Shown here: positions 31,536 through 43,863 of the stretch, one piece after another | Layout: every line of letters starts with the position of its first letter | Numbering within the stretch: position 1 is the first letter of the stretch | Source: Microdochium bolleyi | Lineage: Eukaryota; Ascomycota; Sordariomycetes; Xylariales; Microdochiaceae | DNA length: 64,000 nt | Direction of reading: 5' to 3' | NCBI GenBank assembly: GCA_001566295.1 | Contig: KQ964269.1 | Coordinates: 310,001-374,000, forward strand | The notes under the pieces: generated by a model | Databases searched by the model: none | What the model saw: only the letters and a program-made list of their open reading frames with translations | What the model was told of the DNA's origin: nothing | Made by a program: the position numbers and the translations under genes

Positions 31536-34437
31536 GCTGGGCTGAGAGAAGTTTCTGTGCGCAAAGCTGAAGGCCAGTATAGCTCACTCAAGGTCGTAAA
31601 ACTGCAGACCTAAGAACAGGTGAGTAGTGAGACGACAATCCGCAATGAGTTATCCGCGAACGTACGTACAAGTGCTCGACTGGATCGTTCCACTCGTCGC
31701 AGTCAACCACAGATGGTAGATGAGATTTTGCTGTTGATTGTGAAGGAAACACTGTACTGTGAATTATCCCGGGCAAAACTATCATGCCAACAATAACATC
31801 TAGGTTACTTATTGAGAGGTTTTTTGATTTAGTTCTTAATCCTGAAGGCATACGCCAGAAAGCAGATGACATCGTTGTCCTGATACTGGATCTAACGGAC
31901 TTGCTAATCCGTTAACCCCGAAAGCCGTGATGCGGTCGTCAGCCTCTGCACCCTGGTGCTGACCGTGCCTACTTTTTCTGCTGCAAAGTCTGACCGCACT
32001 CATCTCAGTTGATTAGCAAAAAGGGCATGGAGACTCCACTGCTTTCAAAAAAGAGCTATCTGGAAGGGATGCAGAGTTCGCGTTGACATTTTGACAAGGA
32101 ATCTCATCTGCGAGCACGGCATTCGCGCACGCTGTAAGTAGACTCATAGACTATTGTGATCGAGAGATGGCACTGAGATCGTTTAGAGGTTTCTCTGAGA
32201 GATCGCTCTCAAATTGTGCAATTTGCCGTTCACGAGGGAACGGATGCCGTGCCATACGTCTTTGAGCTGAAATCTTAGCCATAGATGCCGTGCAAGGTCC
32301 GCTATGTATTAATGCAATCAGAAATTGTTCAAGCTGGGAGTTGCGTGCCCCAAGTAAGCAAGGCTTTCCGTTCGACTTTTAGCATTCGCCTGGCTTGGCT
32401 CTGCCGCGCCTAAACGAGCCTAGACGAGTCGGTTGTATCGTGTTAAACAACTCGTATCTTAAGTAATGATTATTTACCAAATGCACTCTTCGTGTCTAAA
32501 CTTGCCAGCCTTAGTAATTCATTTCCCTTGATCTGCATTGTCTCGGAACAACCGACCTCCACAACAACCAACTCAGCGAATAACAACGGCAAAAGAGTTA
32601 AACCCCCACGACGAGTCAATGCTACGCGCTGTCTTGCACCGGAGATCCCTGCTGCATCAAACCCTTAGTAGGGGGCCAGCGGCAGTTGCATACATACATG
32701 CATGCATGCATGACCAGCGCACCAAGGCTGCGGCAGATGATCCGATTGCAATTTCTGGGCGACAGAGGCCCAGATGCTCGCTCATGCAGGCAGGAGTGGT
32801 CGAGACTCGCGGAACAGCCCGTTGGAGCCGTCGGCACAAGACGCACAGTCATGATCGCTGCGTTTCCCGGATCTCATGGGGAAGGCGTGTCATGCAGCGA
32901 CACACCTCTCGCTGGGCGCGAGGGGCATGTGGTGTATACACGGAGCCGTATATTCTCTCTCGTGTGCTGTGCTCGAGATTTGGCGCTGTAGAGATACGGG
33001 TACACATTCATTATGGACGCCATGCTTTGTGTTTTTTCTCGCATATGAGCTGGGCCGAAGATGATGTTTTATCGTGCGGTGTCAAGCAAGTTCTCGCATG
33101 TACTATGTGTAGCCATCAAGCAGAACCTGAGATTAAGTTTGAAAGCAGAGGGGATTCTGATACGTTATCGGAGGGGGGTGAGATATGGTACTGTGACGGG
33201 GAACTGGCTGAACAGGATGCTCTGTGTTGGAGACGCAGCCGTGTGTCGACCACTCATCTCGCCCGACATACGCATGTGCTTCCCGGCACGAGGTCCTCTT
33301 GTTCAAACAAGACATGTGCTTCACGAATCCACAAGACAAGAGTAGGACAAGGTTAATCAGGAGAGACACACGTTCTATTGTTCCCATTCGTCAGCAACTC
33401 TCTACCTGGCCCGGGGCCGCGCCCGATATCCTCCATGATAGTTCGACTGGTTCTCTCGGAATAATGCCAGATGGCACTCCAGACGCATGTCATATCGCAT
33501 CGGGAACCACACCAGCATCAGATCCTGGGGCCGCATAAATGTCCGGACTGGTCTGCTGGGATCGGCGCCAGGGCTTGCTTGCCTGCCTACTGTCAGCCCG
33601 AATGCAAATGCAGATGCACATGCATGTCAGCAAGTACTTGAGGGGTCAGGCAGTGCATTACGTTCATGTGACTTCCCGTGCCTCATACCCCGTGAGCTGC
33701 ACTGAGATAATCAAGTCTCACAGCGGAGGTGCGTTCGTGGCCCGCGTGTCATTGTTCGATCCCTTTGGAATGCAGTACCGCTCTTGAACCAGGCGTTTAG
33801 ATATGTAGGTTTCGCTGTGTACCATGCGGGAGGCTATGGGCGGGAGTTCTTGATTCGATGTGCATTTTCCTTTTATCCATTTTACTCCTGGTGTGCACTC
33901 TGGATGACTATGAACACTTGGATCTTATGTTTCCTGGGACCACCCCATTGCAGACAACGGCTGCTTGACTGGACAGCAGGCGAGCTTGCGATTTCACCAC
34001 CTCCTGTGGTTAGTGGACCAATACAATTGATTTAAGCGACTGAGTCACTGTGAAGCACCTGCCCCTAGAACCGCAGACATCGGAAATAGTCCAGCCAGTA
34101 CCTGGAAATCCGCAACTGACCACTCACAGAAAAGGAGGATGCTGCGGTTCCGGCTTGCGTCCCACTTCTAGCGTTTAGAATAAACCGCAGCCAACGACTG
34201 ACAGAGTCCGAGCCTGGTTTGATGGTCACTCGATCTCTTACTATATGGATGTGGAATTTTAAAACGAGAACAACAAGCGCCTTTCAGCAGCCTGGCAGCA
34301 GGCTTAGGAGGGAGCCAGTCTGGATACGTGCTTGAGTGGATATAGGCTTTATATCGTCTAATTTTGTGCAAATTCTTTCCCGGGAGATCGGAGTTTTTGT
34401 CGCGGACCAAGACACCAGCACAACAGTCGGCCGCCGC
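31536..34437. other. 2.9 kb gene-poor region
   Basis: Moderately AT-rich stretches (31,700-32,600 and 33,780-34,400) flank a more mixed centre. A 245-codon ATG-started frame (32619-33356, plus) crosses the ATGC repeat and has no domain, intron signals or biased composition that would support it as a gene. I see no transposase motif or long terminal repeat. It may hold remnants of older elements, but the sequence does not show which. Confidence 0.35.
32690..32712. repeat. CATA/ATGC tetranucleotide repeat
   Basis: Short CATA repeats run into (ATGC)n, which is self-complementary. Confidence 0.8.
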
Positions 34438-35234
34438 TCAGGCCTTGCTCTGCTCGCGCGCCTTCAGAATCTGCGCCAGACCCTTCTGCATTGGCGGCGA
34501 CGCCGCGCCCACGAGCTGCGCAATGTCGAGGTCCGCGTCGCCCTTCTTGATCGCGCGCTGGTAGCCCTCGCGGGCCGCGATGCGCTGGAGGTACGCGAGG
34601 ATGTTGTCGTAGCCCTCGAGGCTGAACGACGCGAAGCAGCGCATGCTGGTCAGGGACACGACGCTCATGATGTCGGCGGCTGTGAGCTCGTCTCCCGCGA
34701 GGTACTGCACCTGGGAGAGCCGCTTGTCCACGTACGCCAGGATCTCGGCCTGCTTGGCAAGGAGGCGCTGGACGGTGGGGTTGTCGTCGGGGACGCCCGC
34801 CGAGCGGAAGGTGAATGTGCGCATCAGTGTGGACTGCAGGGTTGAGTTGGCAAAGTCTGTCGTTCCGTGTCAGCCCTCAACGATCGGTGGTACCTGAATC
34901 CGGAGGCAGGGTTTTCGAGGCGGGGTGGTATTCGTCACTTACGGAACCAGTAGATGTAGTCGGCATAGTTGCTCGCCTCGGGCTTAACGATGAGCCGTCC
35001 GCCGGCGTGCTTCTGGCAGATGTACTCGACGCAAGCGGCCGACTCGGCGAGGGTGAGGTCGCCGTCCTGGATCACAGGGGCGGCACCGAGTGGGTGGAGG
35101 GCCTTGTACTCGGCGGGCGCGAAGATCGGAGCGCGTTCGTGCACAACGAGTTCGTAGTCGAGGCCGAGCTCTTCGCACAGCCAGACGACTCGCTCCGACT
35201 GTGAGACGGTGAGGTGGTGGACTTTGAGCGTCAT
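34438..35234 (-). CDS. glutathione S-transferase
   Basis: Two exons (minus), 35234-34943 and 34856-34438, with an 86-base intron, give 236 residues from MTLKVHHLTVSQSE. The N-terminal thioredoxin-like domain shows SQSERVVWLCEELGL (Ser at the likely glutathione-activating site), the cis-Pro in GAAPVIQDG and the glutathione-binding ESAACVEYI. The C-terminal helical domain has LAGDELTAADIMS, the usual N-capping box/hydrophobic staple region of GSTs. This resembles the fungal GSTs with a bacterial-like N-terminal motif; it would conjugate glutathione to electrophiles or reduce peroxides in the cytosol. No signal peptide is present. The substrate is not predictable. Confidence 0.93.
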
Positions 35235-36513
35235 GTTGTTCTAGAGAGGGACGGGTAAAGTGTTGTCTAAGGGGAGCGGGTAGGACCTTTGATGGCAACG
35301 GATGTGCTGGGAGTTGTAGTTGGCACGAGACGGACTTTCCAGCCGTAATTACGAAGAAAACTTACCCTGCCTGCTCACCGTATCTTGGAGGTGAAGCGTG
35401 TCGTGAGGTTGAGTAGCCGGATGACGCGGGGGACCCTCGTCATGGGCGGAACTGGTCCGCACCGAGGCAAATGCGGAGTCTATTTCGGGGACCATTACTG
35501 ACCATCTATCAAGGTTCTCCAGAGAAGCCCGCGCTAGTTGGCAGATCCCCTATTGTCAGGTGGCCTTGGTACACTAGGTCATAAGCATATCCCACAAGTT
35601 CTCGCCCGTGTCTCCTGACCATAGCGTTGTCCGGTAAGAGGTGCTTGTATAGTCCTGAGTTGTCCTCGCATGTCGCTGCCTCGCAGGGGTGAGCTGCTAC
35701 AGGGTCCTCCAGGCCCTGCCATAGCGGCATGCATTCCGCTACAGGCCTTGTATCCGTGTCGTATGTTCTGTGATTTGAAAATGGTTGCCTTGGGAACTTG
35801 TCATGCTGCACAGTTTCCAGGGGTTATAGTTAAGTGTTTGTGTCAAGGACAGGAAGTCGAACAACTTGTGTCGTTGTTGGCCAGGCCTCACTGCGCCCCA
35901 GTGATCCCCGGTTCGGCAACATGAGGCTCATTTTACCGTCAACTAGCACGTTTGAGTAACTTTCGGCCCGAGCCGATGCTGCTGCCTCATAAGTCTAGTC
36001 AACCTCTTGAATGCCTCGAGGCAGCATCGCCGCGTCAAGCCCGAAGTGCCCCGAGGCTTTGTGGATGTGCTCGATTGTACGGATGCTAATTCCGCGCTTG
36101 TTCCCGCATGCATCGTGACATTTGGACACAAACATTGCCATGGAGATGCATGGAAAGAGCCCACGTGAGCTTACCCTCTGATCGAGATTGGTGGTCATCA
36201 AAGTCCGGGTTACGCACTCCAGGCTGCATCGAGGAATATGTCAGTCAAGGGTCGGGTCGGTTGCGCTCAGTGCGACGTCATCCTGCCGCAGCCCCACCAT
36301 GGTATATCCTGTTTCCAAACAATAAGCTGTCAAGTCAACATTGACAACCAGCCTCATAACTCTTGCAATATTGAAATTTAGACGGCCTTTGCGAGTCGGC
36401 CTATCTCCATCCTAAGCCACCGTGGAACAACCAGAAAGAGAGCATTCCCAGCCACATATCAAAAGAACCACATCATCGGATCGACAGCCCCTGCCAAACA
36501 TTTGTATCAAGCC
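35235..36513. other. intergenic, no gene seen
   Basis: Upstream region of the GST (minus) and of the glycine-zipper gene (plus). Small frames are present, for example 35509-35811 on the minus strand, which lacks an ATG at its beginning. I do not support any as genes. Confidence 0.35.
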
Positions 36514-37077
36514 ATGGCGGAAGACGACACCAAAAATGAGAACAACAACAAAAACCCTCCCGAGGGAGGTACTGGGAAAGAAGAAAACGAGAAGCCCAAG
36601 AAGCCTACAAACAAGGAGAAGCTCACAGAAGAGATCAAGAAGCGTGTCGAACAGTCCAAGGATCTTCAGCAGCAGTCCATAGACCTGCACAAGCAGGCCG
36701 ACGAGACCGCGGATGAGTCGGTGGCGGCAGACCTGCACCACCAGGCGGCGCAGCTCGACAAGAAGGCCGCCACCCTGCTCAAGACCGCGCGCAGGCTCGA
36801 GAAGGGGTGGGTGCAGGGAGGTGCCACGGGCGGAGGCATCGGAGCTGGAGTCGCGGGCGGGCTGGGCACGGTGATCGGTTCTGTCGTTGGTGGTGTTGTG
36901 GCGATACCGACGACGGGACTGGGGATATTAATCGGTGCTGGGACTGGCTTGGTGCATGGGCCGTGGGTCAAGTTCACGGAGAACTTCACCAAGGATGATG
37001 AGACCGAGATGGACAAGGACGCAGAACAGGATGCTCAGTCTATCATGGAGTCGGAGGTTGCTTCCTCCAAAGACTAA
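36514..37077 (+). CDS. small coiled-coil/glycine-zipper protein
   Basis: A single exon of 187 residues from MAEDDTKNENN (ATG 36514) to TAA. Residues 1-35 are polar and Asn/Lys/Glu-rich. Residues about 35-97 form a charged helix with regular Gln/Ala/Leu spacing (KLTEEIKKRVEQSKDL, HHQAAQLDKKAATLLK). Residues about 101-150 are almost only Gly, Ala, Val, Ile, Thr (GATGGGIGAGVAGGLG, VIGSVVGGVVAIP), a glycine-zipper pattern that usually packs as membrane helices. The acidic tail is hydrophilic. There is no signal peptide. Similar small glycine-zipper proteins are widespread in filamentous fungi without a known function. Membrane insertion or oligomerisation is inferred only from the repeat pattern. 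Confidence 0.8.
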   Translation: MAEDDTKNENNNKNPPEGGTGKEENEKPKKPTNKEKLTEEIKKRVEQSKDLQQQSIDLHKQADETADESVAADLHHQAAQLDKKAATLLKTARRLEKGWVQGGATGGGIGAGVAGGLGTVIGSVVGGVVAIPTTGLGILIGAGTGLVHGPWVKFTENFTKDDETEMDKDAEQDAQSIMESEVASSKD

Positions 37078-38622
37078 CGGAGAGGGAGAATGACCGCGGA
37101 GGTTGTTTTCAGATTGTCAGCGAGAGCAATCATCTTGAAGGAAGTATCGGCCAGAAGTTATGTTGTGGATCTCAGAGGCGTTCATGTCCAGGCCAGAACA
37201 CTGGGCAAAGCGCGACAGCTGAGAATGACGAGGACCATGGTAGCGTTTGCATGTAAGATATCGAAAACATTTATCATTGAAGCAGGCGTTCCCCTTCCAT
37301 TTTCCACCCTGAATGTGCTCAGCAGTATGACTGCTACAGGCTGTCAAGGGATTGCCTATCTCGCCCGTCACAAAGAGCTACGTGTCATTGTTAGTCGACC
37401 ATTCAGAAAGGAGGATTATTCTTCTCATGTTACAACCTCCAGAGAAGACAAAGCTCACGCAATTTCAGATTCCCCTTTTCCCTTGGGTCTGGGAGACGGG
37501 AGAGGTATGGCGGGGAAAGGTGCTGCCTATATTGATTCTGTTTCCTGTCCTCGATGCAATGACAACTTTCCGAGGCACCTGTCGGGCCTTGTATTTCTGG
37601 CCAACGCCCGAATTCAATGTCATACGCTTTTTCACAGCTCCAACAGCGCGAGCTACTGATTGTTGCTTTTGTTATTTGTGACGACCGCGAAGGGCACTTC
37701 ACCATGTTCTTCCCCATTTGCTCGCTGAAAGGTTGGCTGAGCTGATGGATATGTCTAACTGAAGAAAGCCTGAAGTCCAACAGCAATTCGATCGATCCAG
37801 TGTAGTTTCTTGTGTACACCATTTGATAAAACCTCTAAAGTGATTGCACATCACCGGGTGAGCAGACCACACTGGAAAAGATTTTCTGGTCCCTTTCCCG
37901 CTTGTGTTACCGAGCCAGCCACTTCCCCAATAGCATGTGATAGAGAACAACCCCCCAGCGTCGGTAAAAAACGTGTCACCGCAAAAGCCAGGCACGCTGA
38001 CCCCTGGGAGTGGGAGAGACGACATAGAGAAGGGTTCGATTTTTCCGCGGGAACTTTATTCCTGGGCATCTGGGAAATTCCAGTCCCTCAGCTCCCCATA
38101 GCGTCCAGAACCACACGAGTCGAAGTACGTCGACCCCTCAAGAAGAGGAACTAATGCCGCTCGTTGCGACTTTGAGCTGCAGTGACCAGTTCGACACCGG
38201 CTCGACTTAGCTAGCTTGGCTAGCTTCGGGATGAGACCCGGGAGCAGCTGCACGCGTCGGCTCAAGTCTTCTCACCACAAGACTCACGGGACTACTGCAC
38301 GAGCGCATGGGGAAGGGGGAAGCCGGATCCATCTCCTATTGGCCAGAATGGAGACGAAGCCATGTGAGCCAGCCAGCCACGACGAAAGAGCTCTTCGCGC
38401 TGGAGGCTGCAGGAAAGGGCATCCTCGGATAAAGGCAAAAATGCAAGGACGATCTACGCTCGGATATGCAACCGCAGTCAGCTGAGAGTCTGGAGATTTT
38501 AGGGCTGAGCAGGCAGCAAGGCTAGGGGTCTGAGTTGCGCGATTTGCAGACCAGTCATGTGCGCGTGAGGCGTCGAGGTCCGGCTCGAACTCTATCGTGA
38601 CCAAGGTTAGTGGTGTTGTGGT

Positions 38623-38684
38623 GGTGTGATGGTTTACCCCAGACTAACAAGAACGGGCTGGGGTAGCGTGGGGTAAATCACACC
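38623..38684. repeat. imperfect inverted repeat (hairpin)
   Basis: The left arm GGTGTGATGGTTTACCCCA at 38623-38641 matches the reverse complement of 38669-38684 (TGGGGTAAATCACACC) except for a 3-base bulge. A second CTGGGGTA lies between the arms and could pair alternatively with TTTACCCCAG. Confidence 0.7.
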
Positions 38685-41061
38685 CGCGGGAGAATGGTGC
38701 AGACAGACTTGCAAGCGAGGGTTTTAGTTCATTGTATGCAGGGTGCTTGAATGCTCGTTGAAACCTGACCGGCAGTTCGTGAAGTCGATGACTCAATGTG
38801 GTGTACAAGAGGATGGCTAACGACCTTAGCTTAGCATACAGCTCTGCACGATGAACTAACTATTCTTCGGGTTTGCCCTGATCAAGAGGTAGATCAGTCA
38901 CGACGCACTACCTCCAAGAGACCTCCGTCCTCAAGAATTTAATCATCGTTTATGTCCATTTATCGATTCAGGTCAGGAAAGACCTGTCCACACAGGTTGA
39001 CGAGAGGTGCCCACGATCACCAAGACATACACTCCAAGAAGCCCGTGAACAGAAGTCAAACCTAAGGAGCTGACTCAGCTCGAGCCTCGTCTTGGGAAGC
39101 TCTCCGAGACCACAGACCAGGAATGTGGGATAAGATCAAGATAGTACCTGAGTGGGAGCATAAGCGGCATTGGCCAAGGAGAAGGACGACGCTGGGCCTG
39201 CAACTCCAGCCAAGCAGAAAATACACAACCACTCCACCCCAGAGATAAATCATAGCTCAATTGACCACCTCGGTTTTTTTATTGCAATGTATAATCATCG
39301 AAGGGTGGTTTGACTTTTCACACGACACAGTACGGATCAACGCTCATCCACCAGTTCCCACATTGCGAGGAAGCACGGCCGTTCTCCCTCTCTGCCACCT
39401 GCATGCAGGCGCAGCAGCCGGGTGTCACGGGCATCCATTGTTTTGTGGCTCCCAGTCCCACACACCGAGACGCTCGAAGCGGCTTGACCGTGGCCCCAAA
39501 GGTAGCCAATGAGCCCGTGTCGGCGGCCAAGGAAAAGGCGGCATGTCGCGGCACATCTTCATTCTAGAAGCACTACGGGGGGATCCATAAAATAGATGGG
39601 GTTCCAGGCAAATGCAGGCAAGGAAGGGGGTCTTTGCATGTGAGTGAGGCTCGGCCGTATCAACTTATCGACAATCCTCCTGGGCCCATTATTTTTCCCA
39701 TGCAGAACGACGTAGTTCGGACCCCCCTCCCATCGCCGTAGACCAAGTTCCTGCCTGATGGCTGTGGGTCGTCCCGGACCGACTTCTTTTCTGCCCTGAG
39801 ACTGGATACACGGCCGAGGACGGCCTAAGGCACGAGGGACCTGGCCTGCATGGCTGGGAGGCTGAGCGGGTCTTCTCAGGGTGGGTGTTGATAGTGAAGG
39901 ATTCATCGAGGGAGTTTTGATCTGGACTGCCGGGATGGATGGTGTGTCTCGTGACTGGACTTGCGTAGTCCCAGTGAGATGGCTACTTGAAGCTGACGCC
40001 GTCTCGGTGCCATTGTACGTCTTTGGCAAACGTGTAGTTCTTGGGAGAATGCATGAGGCAAGCTGTCACGAACAGCCACATCGATCAAGCAGTACCTTTT
40101 CCGTAAATGACAGGTCGGCTGCGGGTCTCTCCGGCCAAACCCAGGTCTAGCCATAATCGCGACACCTACCCTGTTTCACTGGCCACGCGCGCCAGCTACC
40201 AATAAGCCATGTATACCTGTGCGTGGTCTTCCATGCACTGGTACCTGGAACGTGTCGTGCTCGGCAGAATACCGAGGCCGGCACTTGTTCCAGAACCGCC
40301 TCACCGACTTGGATCTCTAGCCAACAGGAGACGCTTCCGGCGTTTGCGGCTCTGCGACCTGCATGTACGCAGCATGAGAAAAGAGCCGAGAATATTTTTG
40401 TGGAAACGCGTGAGTCTTCGAAACGTGGTCCCGCGCGGCTGGCGCTGTGTGATGCTCCATTGTAAATTGCAAATTCCCATGTTCGTTTTGTGGGACTAGT
40501 AGTTTTCCTGAGGAGAAAGGCGCGAAGTTCCGAAGAATTCTCTTGCCCAGCATGCGAATGTGGACTGGTTCTTAGTCACGACGTGAACTAAGTCCCCTTT
40601 GTGAGACATGCAAGTGGCCGACAGAACCCGAAGTGGGACTGGGATTTCTGTCTGCCGATATTGACTTCGCATACCTGTTATGTTAGTCCAAGCACCTTGG
40701 ATACGTGGGTCCTCATCCCTCAGTTGCCTAAGGGGCTGGTCCCTTCTCCAACAGCAGGGCATACCGGAAGCAGCAAACCCCGTGAAAACCGCTGGAGCTG
40801 AAGATCAACGTGTTCGACGCGCGGAAGGCGGGTAGGATGCGCGATGGCAGCGGTGGCGGTCGCAGAGAAGCGCATCTGCCGTTTCTTCCGCATTCCCCGT
40901 CTCCTTGACAAATCGCTAGTGCTAGCTCATGGGAAAGGCAGCAACCGAATGGACTCCTCCTCAAAGGATGACCATCACTAACACCGGATTGGCCAAGTGC
41001 GACAAGACCAGGCTCGTTGCCACGCGTGAGAACGGGCTCGCAACGCGCGCGAGAGCACGCA

Positions 41062-41076
41062 GTGTGTGTGTGTGTG
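41062..41076. repeat. (GT)n dinucleotide repeat
   Basis: Uninterrupted GT run of about seven units. Confidence 0.8.
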
Positions 41077-41942
41077 CTTGCTGCTTTCTCCAACGGGGTG
41101 GACGGGTTGGAGGGTAGCGGCTCTCGGCATCTTGGAGGCGAAACCTTGTCCTCGACTGTAGAAGATGCTTCTGTCAGATGTGACCGATTCCTGATCAGGG
41201 AAGTGCAGCGTGACACTCGACATGGCCCGCAACCCTAGGCTGAGCCTTCAACCCAACGACTGACAGTGGGAGTCATAGAAACCGCTCTGGAGATGATCAT
41301 CATCATCTATTGCCCGTTTCTTCTTTTCGTCTGTCACCCACTTCTGCCTCTCCTGTTCACTGTGGCAGCTACCCGCAAATCCCCGGACGAGCGGAAAACA
41401 TGGAGAGGCCCCCTCTCGAGGGGGATCAGTGTTCCCACAAGTTGTGTCGCGGGATGACGTACTTTAAGATCTGAGACGGGGTCCGGGAATCAACTTTTTG
41501 TGGTTCAACTGCCCGAGCGGCCACCGAGGTCAAGCCGCATGCCACGAGCCTCGCAGGAGCTCCGCTGGATGTGGCAGTGGTGTGGAGGAGACTTTTTACT
41601 TAGCAGCAGTGACGAGGTCCCAGAGACTCGGTGGGTTTCCGGACGGCGCGCCGGGTGCGATGGAGCCGGCGGTACTTGGCCGTGGAGAAGGGCCGGGGTG
41701 GGTCCTGGCTGCGGCGCCGGGCCAGTTAGAAAAATGAGAGAGCAATAAAAAAAAGGAAAAGGAACAAGACGTGCCGCCCCACTCTCGAGACTGGCCGGGA
41801 AGGGGTTGCCCAAAGGGGCAGTCTTCCAGAAGCCCGGCCCCACGGTTTCGGGCCCACCGGCTTGTTGCCCGATGCGGCAACGCGAGAGCCCCCCGTGATG
41901 AGATGGTGATCGCATCGTGGAGGGCTGTGACGAGCATGCGGC

Positions 41943-41964
41943 ACACCACACCACACCACACCAC
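41943..41964. repeat. ACACC pentanucleotide repeat
   Basis: About four copies of the pentamer in tandem. Confidence 0.8.
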
Positions 41965-43291
41965 CTCGTTGCTGATGGCTGCACCGCCTGCAGCATGGGT
42001 GGTGCACCCGGCATGAAGCCAGCAAAGGACCGATCCTCGGCCGTCTGGCCGGCACCTCTCGGCACTTGTCACCAAGGCCAGACCTAGACTCACATACCCG
42101 CCCCCAAGACCTCGTGTTCAGCTCCAAGCTTCGCTATGCATACGACAAGCGCAAAGTTGTGTTTGCCATCCGCTTATATGTTCAGCATCTCCAAATCAAT
42201 GGGAGGGAGGTTCATCATCTTCTTCATCACCATCACGGCATCAGTGACGCATGCGCCCCCTCGTGCGGCTCTTGTCTTTACTGCGAGAACTCTTCCACGC
42301 GAGGGCGGCAGGCTTGAGGCTGCGCGGCAGTTACGAGTGCGGGGGTCCCTTTCTGGTGACAAGTCATGCTGCACATGCTGTGTGTGAGCAACGGCAACCC
42401 TACATGCATCAACAGCCAGCCTTGTGCGCGCATGGCGTCTTGGTGATGCCCTCCGTGGTGGAGTGAGGATGGCTGTGGCCGACCGGCCCGTGGTCTCGCC
42501 CGCGGTCTAGACTTTGTTGACACCTTGACATGCCTACAACCTACAACTCTACGGGTCTGCAACTCTTCGGAGGAGCAACACAGACTGAGCTGCAGAGAGA
42601 ACTGGCATCAGCGAAGCGGCCATGTCCAGAATGCCCACCATGTGCAGCCTCCCAGAGATCTCTGTTTCATAAACCCATCACATGGCCCATTTCGTGTGGC
42701 CCACGGGACGCGATTATGCAAAGCACGATGAGTTGTCCAGGCAGCTCGGGGGCAGCTGAACGAGGCCCTACCCCTCCACCCCTCCCCTCCTCCCTCTTCT
42801 TTCTTCACCAGATACAAAACCCCCTGCAGAACTCTCTGTGAGGGTCGCAGTGCAGGCGGGCCTGCACGGGCGCCACGCAGCAACAAAAGGCGCGTATCAG
42901 TTTCTCTGGACCCAAACTCACCGACATTTTCATTTTCGTGGCTTCAGAACACCCCGCTGGCGACGCGGCTGCGGGGGCGGTCGTTTCCGATTCGTAGACT
43001 CGAGGCAGGCTGGTCTGGTCTTTGAGAAAGTTGAGCTGATAACCTAGCGCGCATGTTTACCATTGTTTACATGGAGAAAACAGGGATGCAAACTCCCAGT
43101 GCATATCAATGCGCAGACATTTTACCTAATTGCAGAATAACAATACCTACCTGCATCCCCTGCAGAGCCTCCCCCCGGCTGGCACACTTCGGGCAACCCG
43201 GGACATCTAAACTGCTTTCAGGTCGCAGCGGCTTATGCAGCACCAACCAGAGAGCCCCCGTCTCGCGCGACGACGCGGGGTTCCTTGCCGT

Positions 43292-43330
43292 CACACCACC
43301 ACCACCACCACCACCACAACAACAACAACC
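43292..43330. repeat. CAC then CAA trinucleotide repeats
   Basis: A CAC/ACC run continues directly into a CAA run. Confidence 0.85.
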
Positions 43331-43844
43331 CTGGTCCAAGTGACGTAGGTAACGCACGTCTGCTGCTCTGTGTGTGACCTCTGTGACCAGCAACCCCTTC
43401 CAGCCAGCCAGAGACTTCCCAGCTCGCACGCCGATCATTGCGTAAGAACTTTCTGGCGTGTTAACACCTATGTCGGGCCCCTTGTCGGCTTTGCAAGGAC
43501 TTGACATTATCCTGGCTGCGTATGTTGTGTACATGATCCACTCAGATGACAACCCGGTGGATGCATGTCGGTATTGTGTTTTTGGTTATGTAGCTAAACT
43601 GATTATTTCATGGTGGGTTTGCGATGGATATGGGCGGAATGCGAGTTCTCAAGCGGAACTGCCTGAAGGGCGGAGGGGTGTGTGTGGCGTGTGGCGTATC
43701 AAGTCGTCAACTCAAGGCCGCTGCCCACTTCAACGACACACGGGCCTTGAGAAACAACCGGGCGCTCGCTTAAGCCCGTGTGGCGGGCGTGAAGGGAGGG
43801 GGTGGCGGCCGCAGCGGCGCAATCGATCGAAGCCACCTAGGGAT

Positions 43845-43863
43845 CTGTCTGTCTGTCTGTCTG
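43845..43863. repeat. (CTGT)n tetranucleotide repeat
   Basis: About five tandem CTGT units. Confidence 0.8.

Noticed and set aside
32619..33356. 245-codon ATG frame on the plus strand
   Set aside because: No domain, no hydrophobic pattern of a folded protein, crosses an ATGC repeat, and no promoter or intron signals stand out.
27566..35234. Detoxification or biosynthetic gene cluster (GLO1, SDR, GST)
   Set aside because: Genes lie on both strands, are separated by a tRNA and up to 3 kb of DNA, and no backbone enzyme, transporter or cluster regulator is present.
37090..37659. 189-codon frame directly after the glycine-zipper stop
   Set aside because: Starts 13 bases behind another stop in what is probably 3' UTR; composition looks random and no family is recognised.
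39559..40029. 156-codon minus-strand frame
   Set aside because: Begins without ATG and has low-complexity Pro/Ser/Arg composition with no recognisable motif.
42136..42387. Possible small secreted Cys-containing peptide of 83 residues
   Set aside because: There is a hydrophobic stretch (FIIFFITITASVTHA), but only four Cys, all at the end, and no supporting context; too weak to call without expression data.
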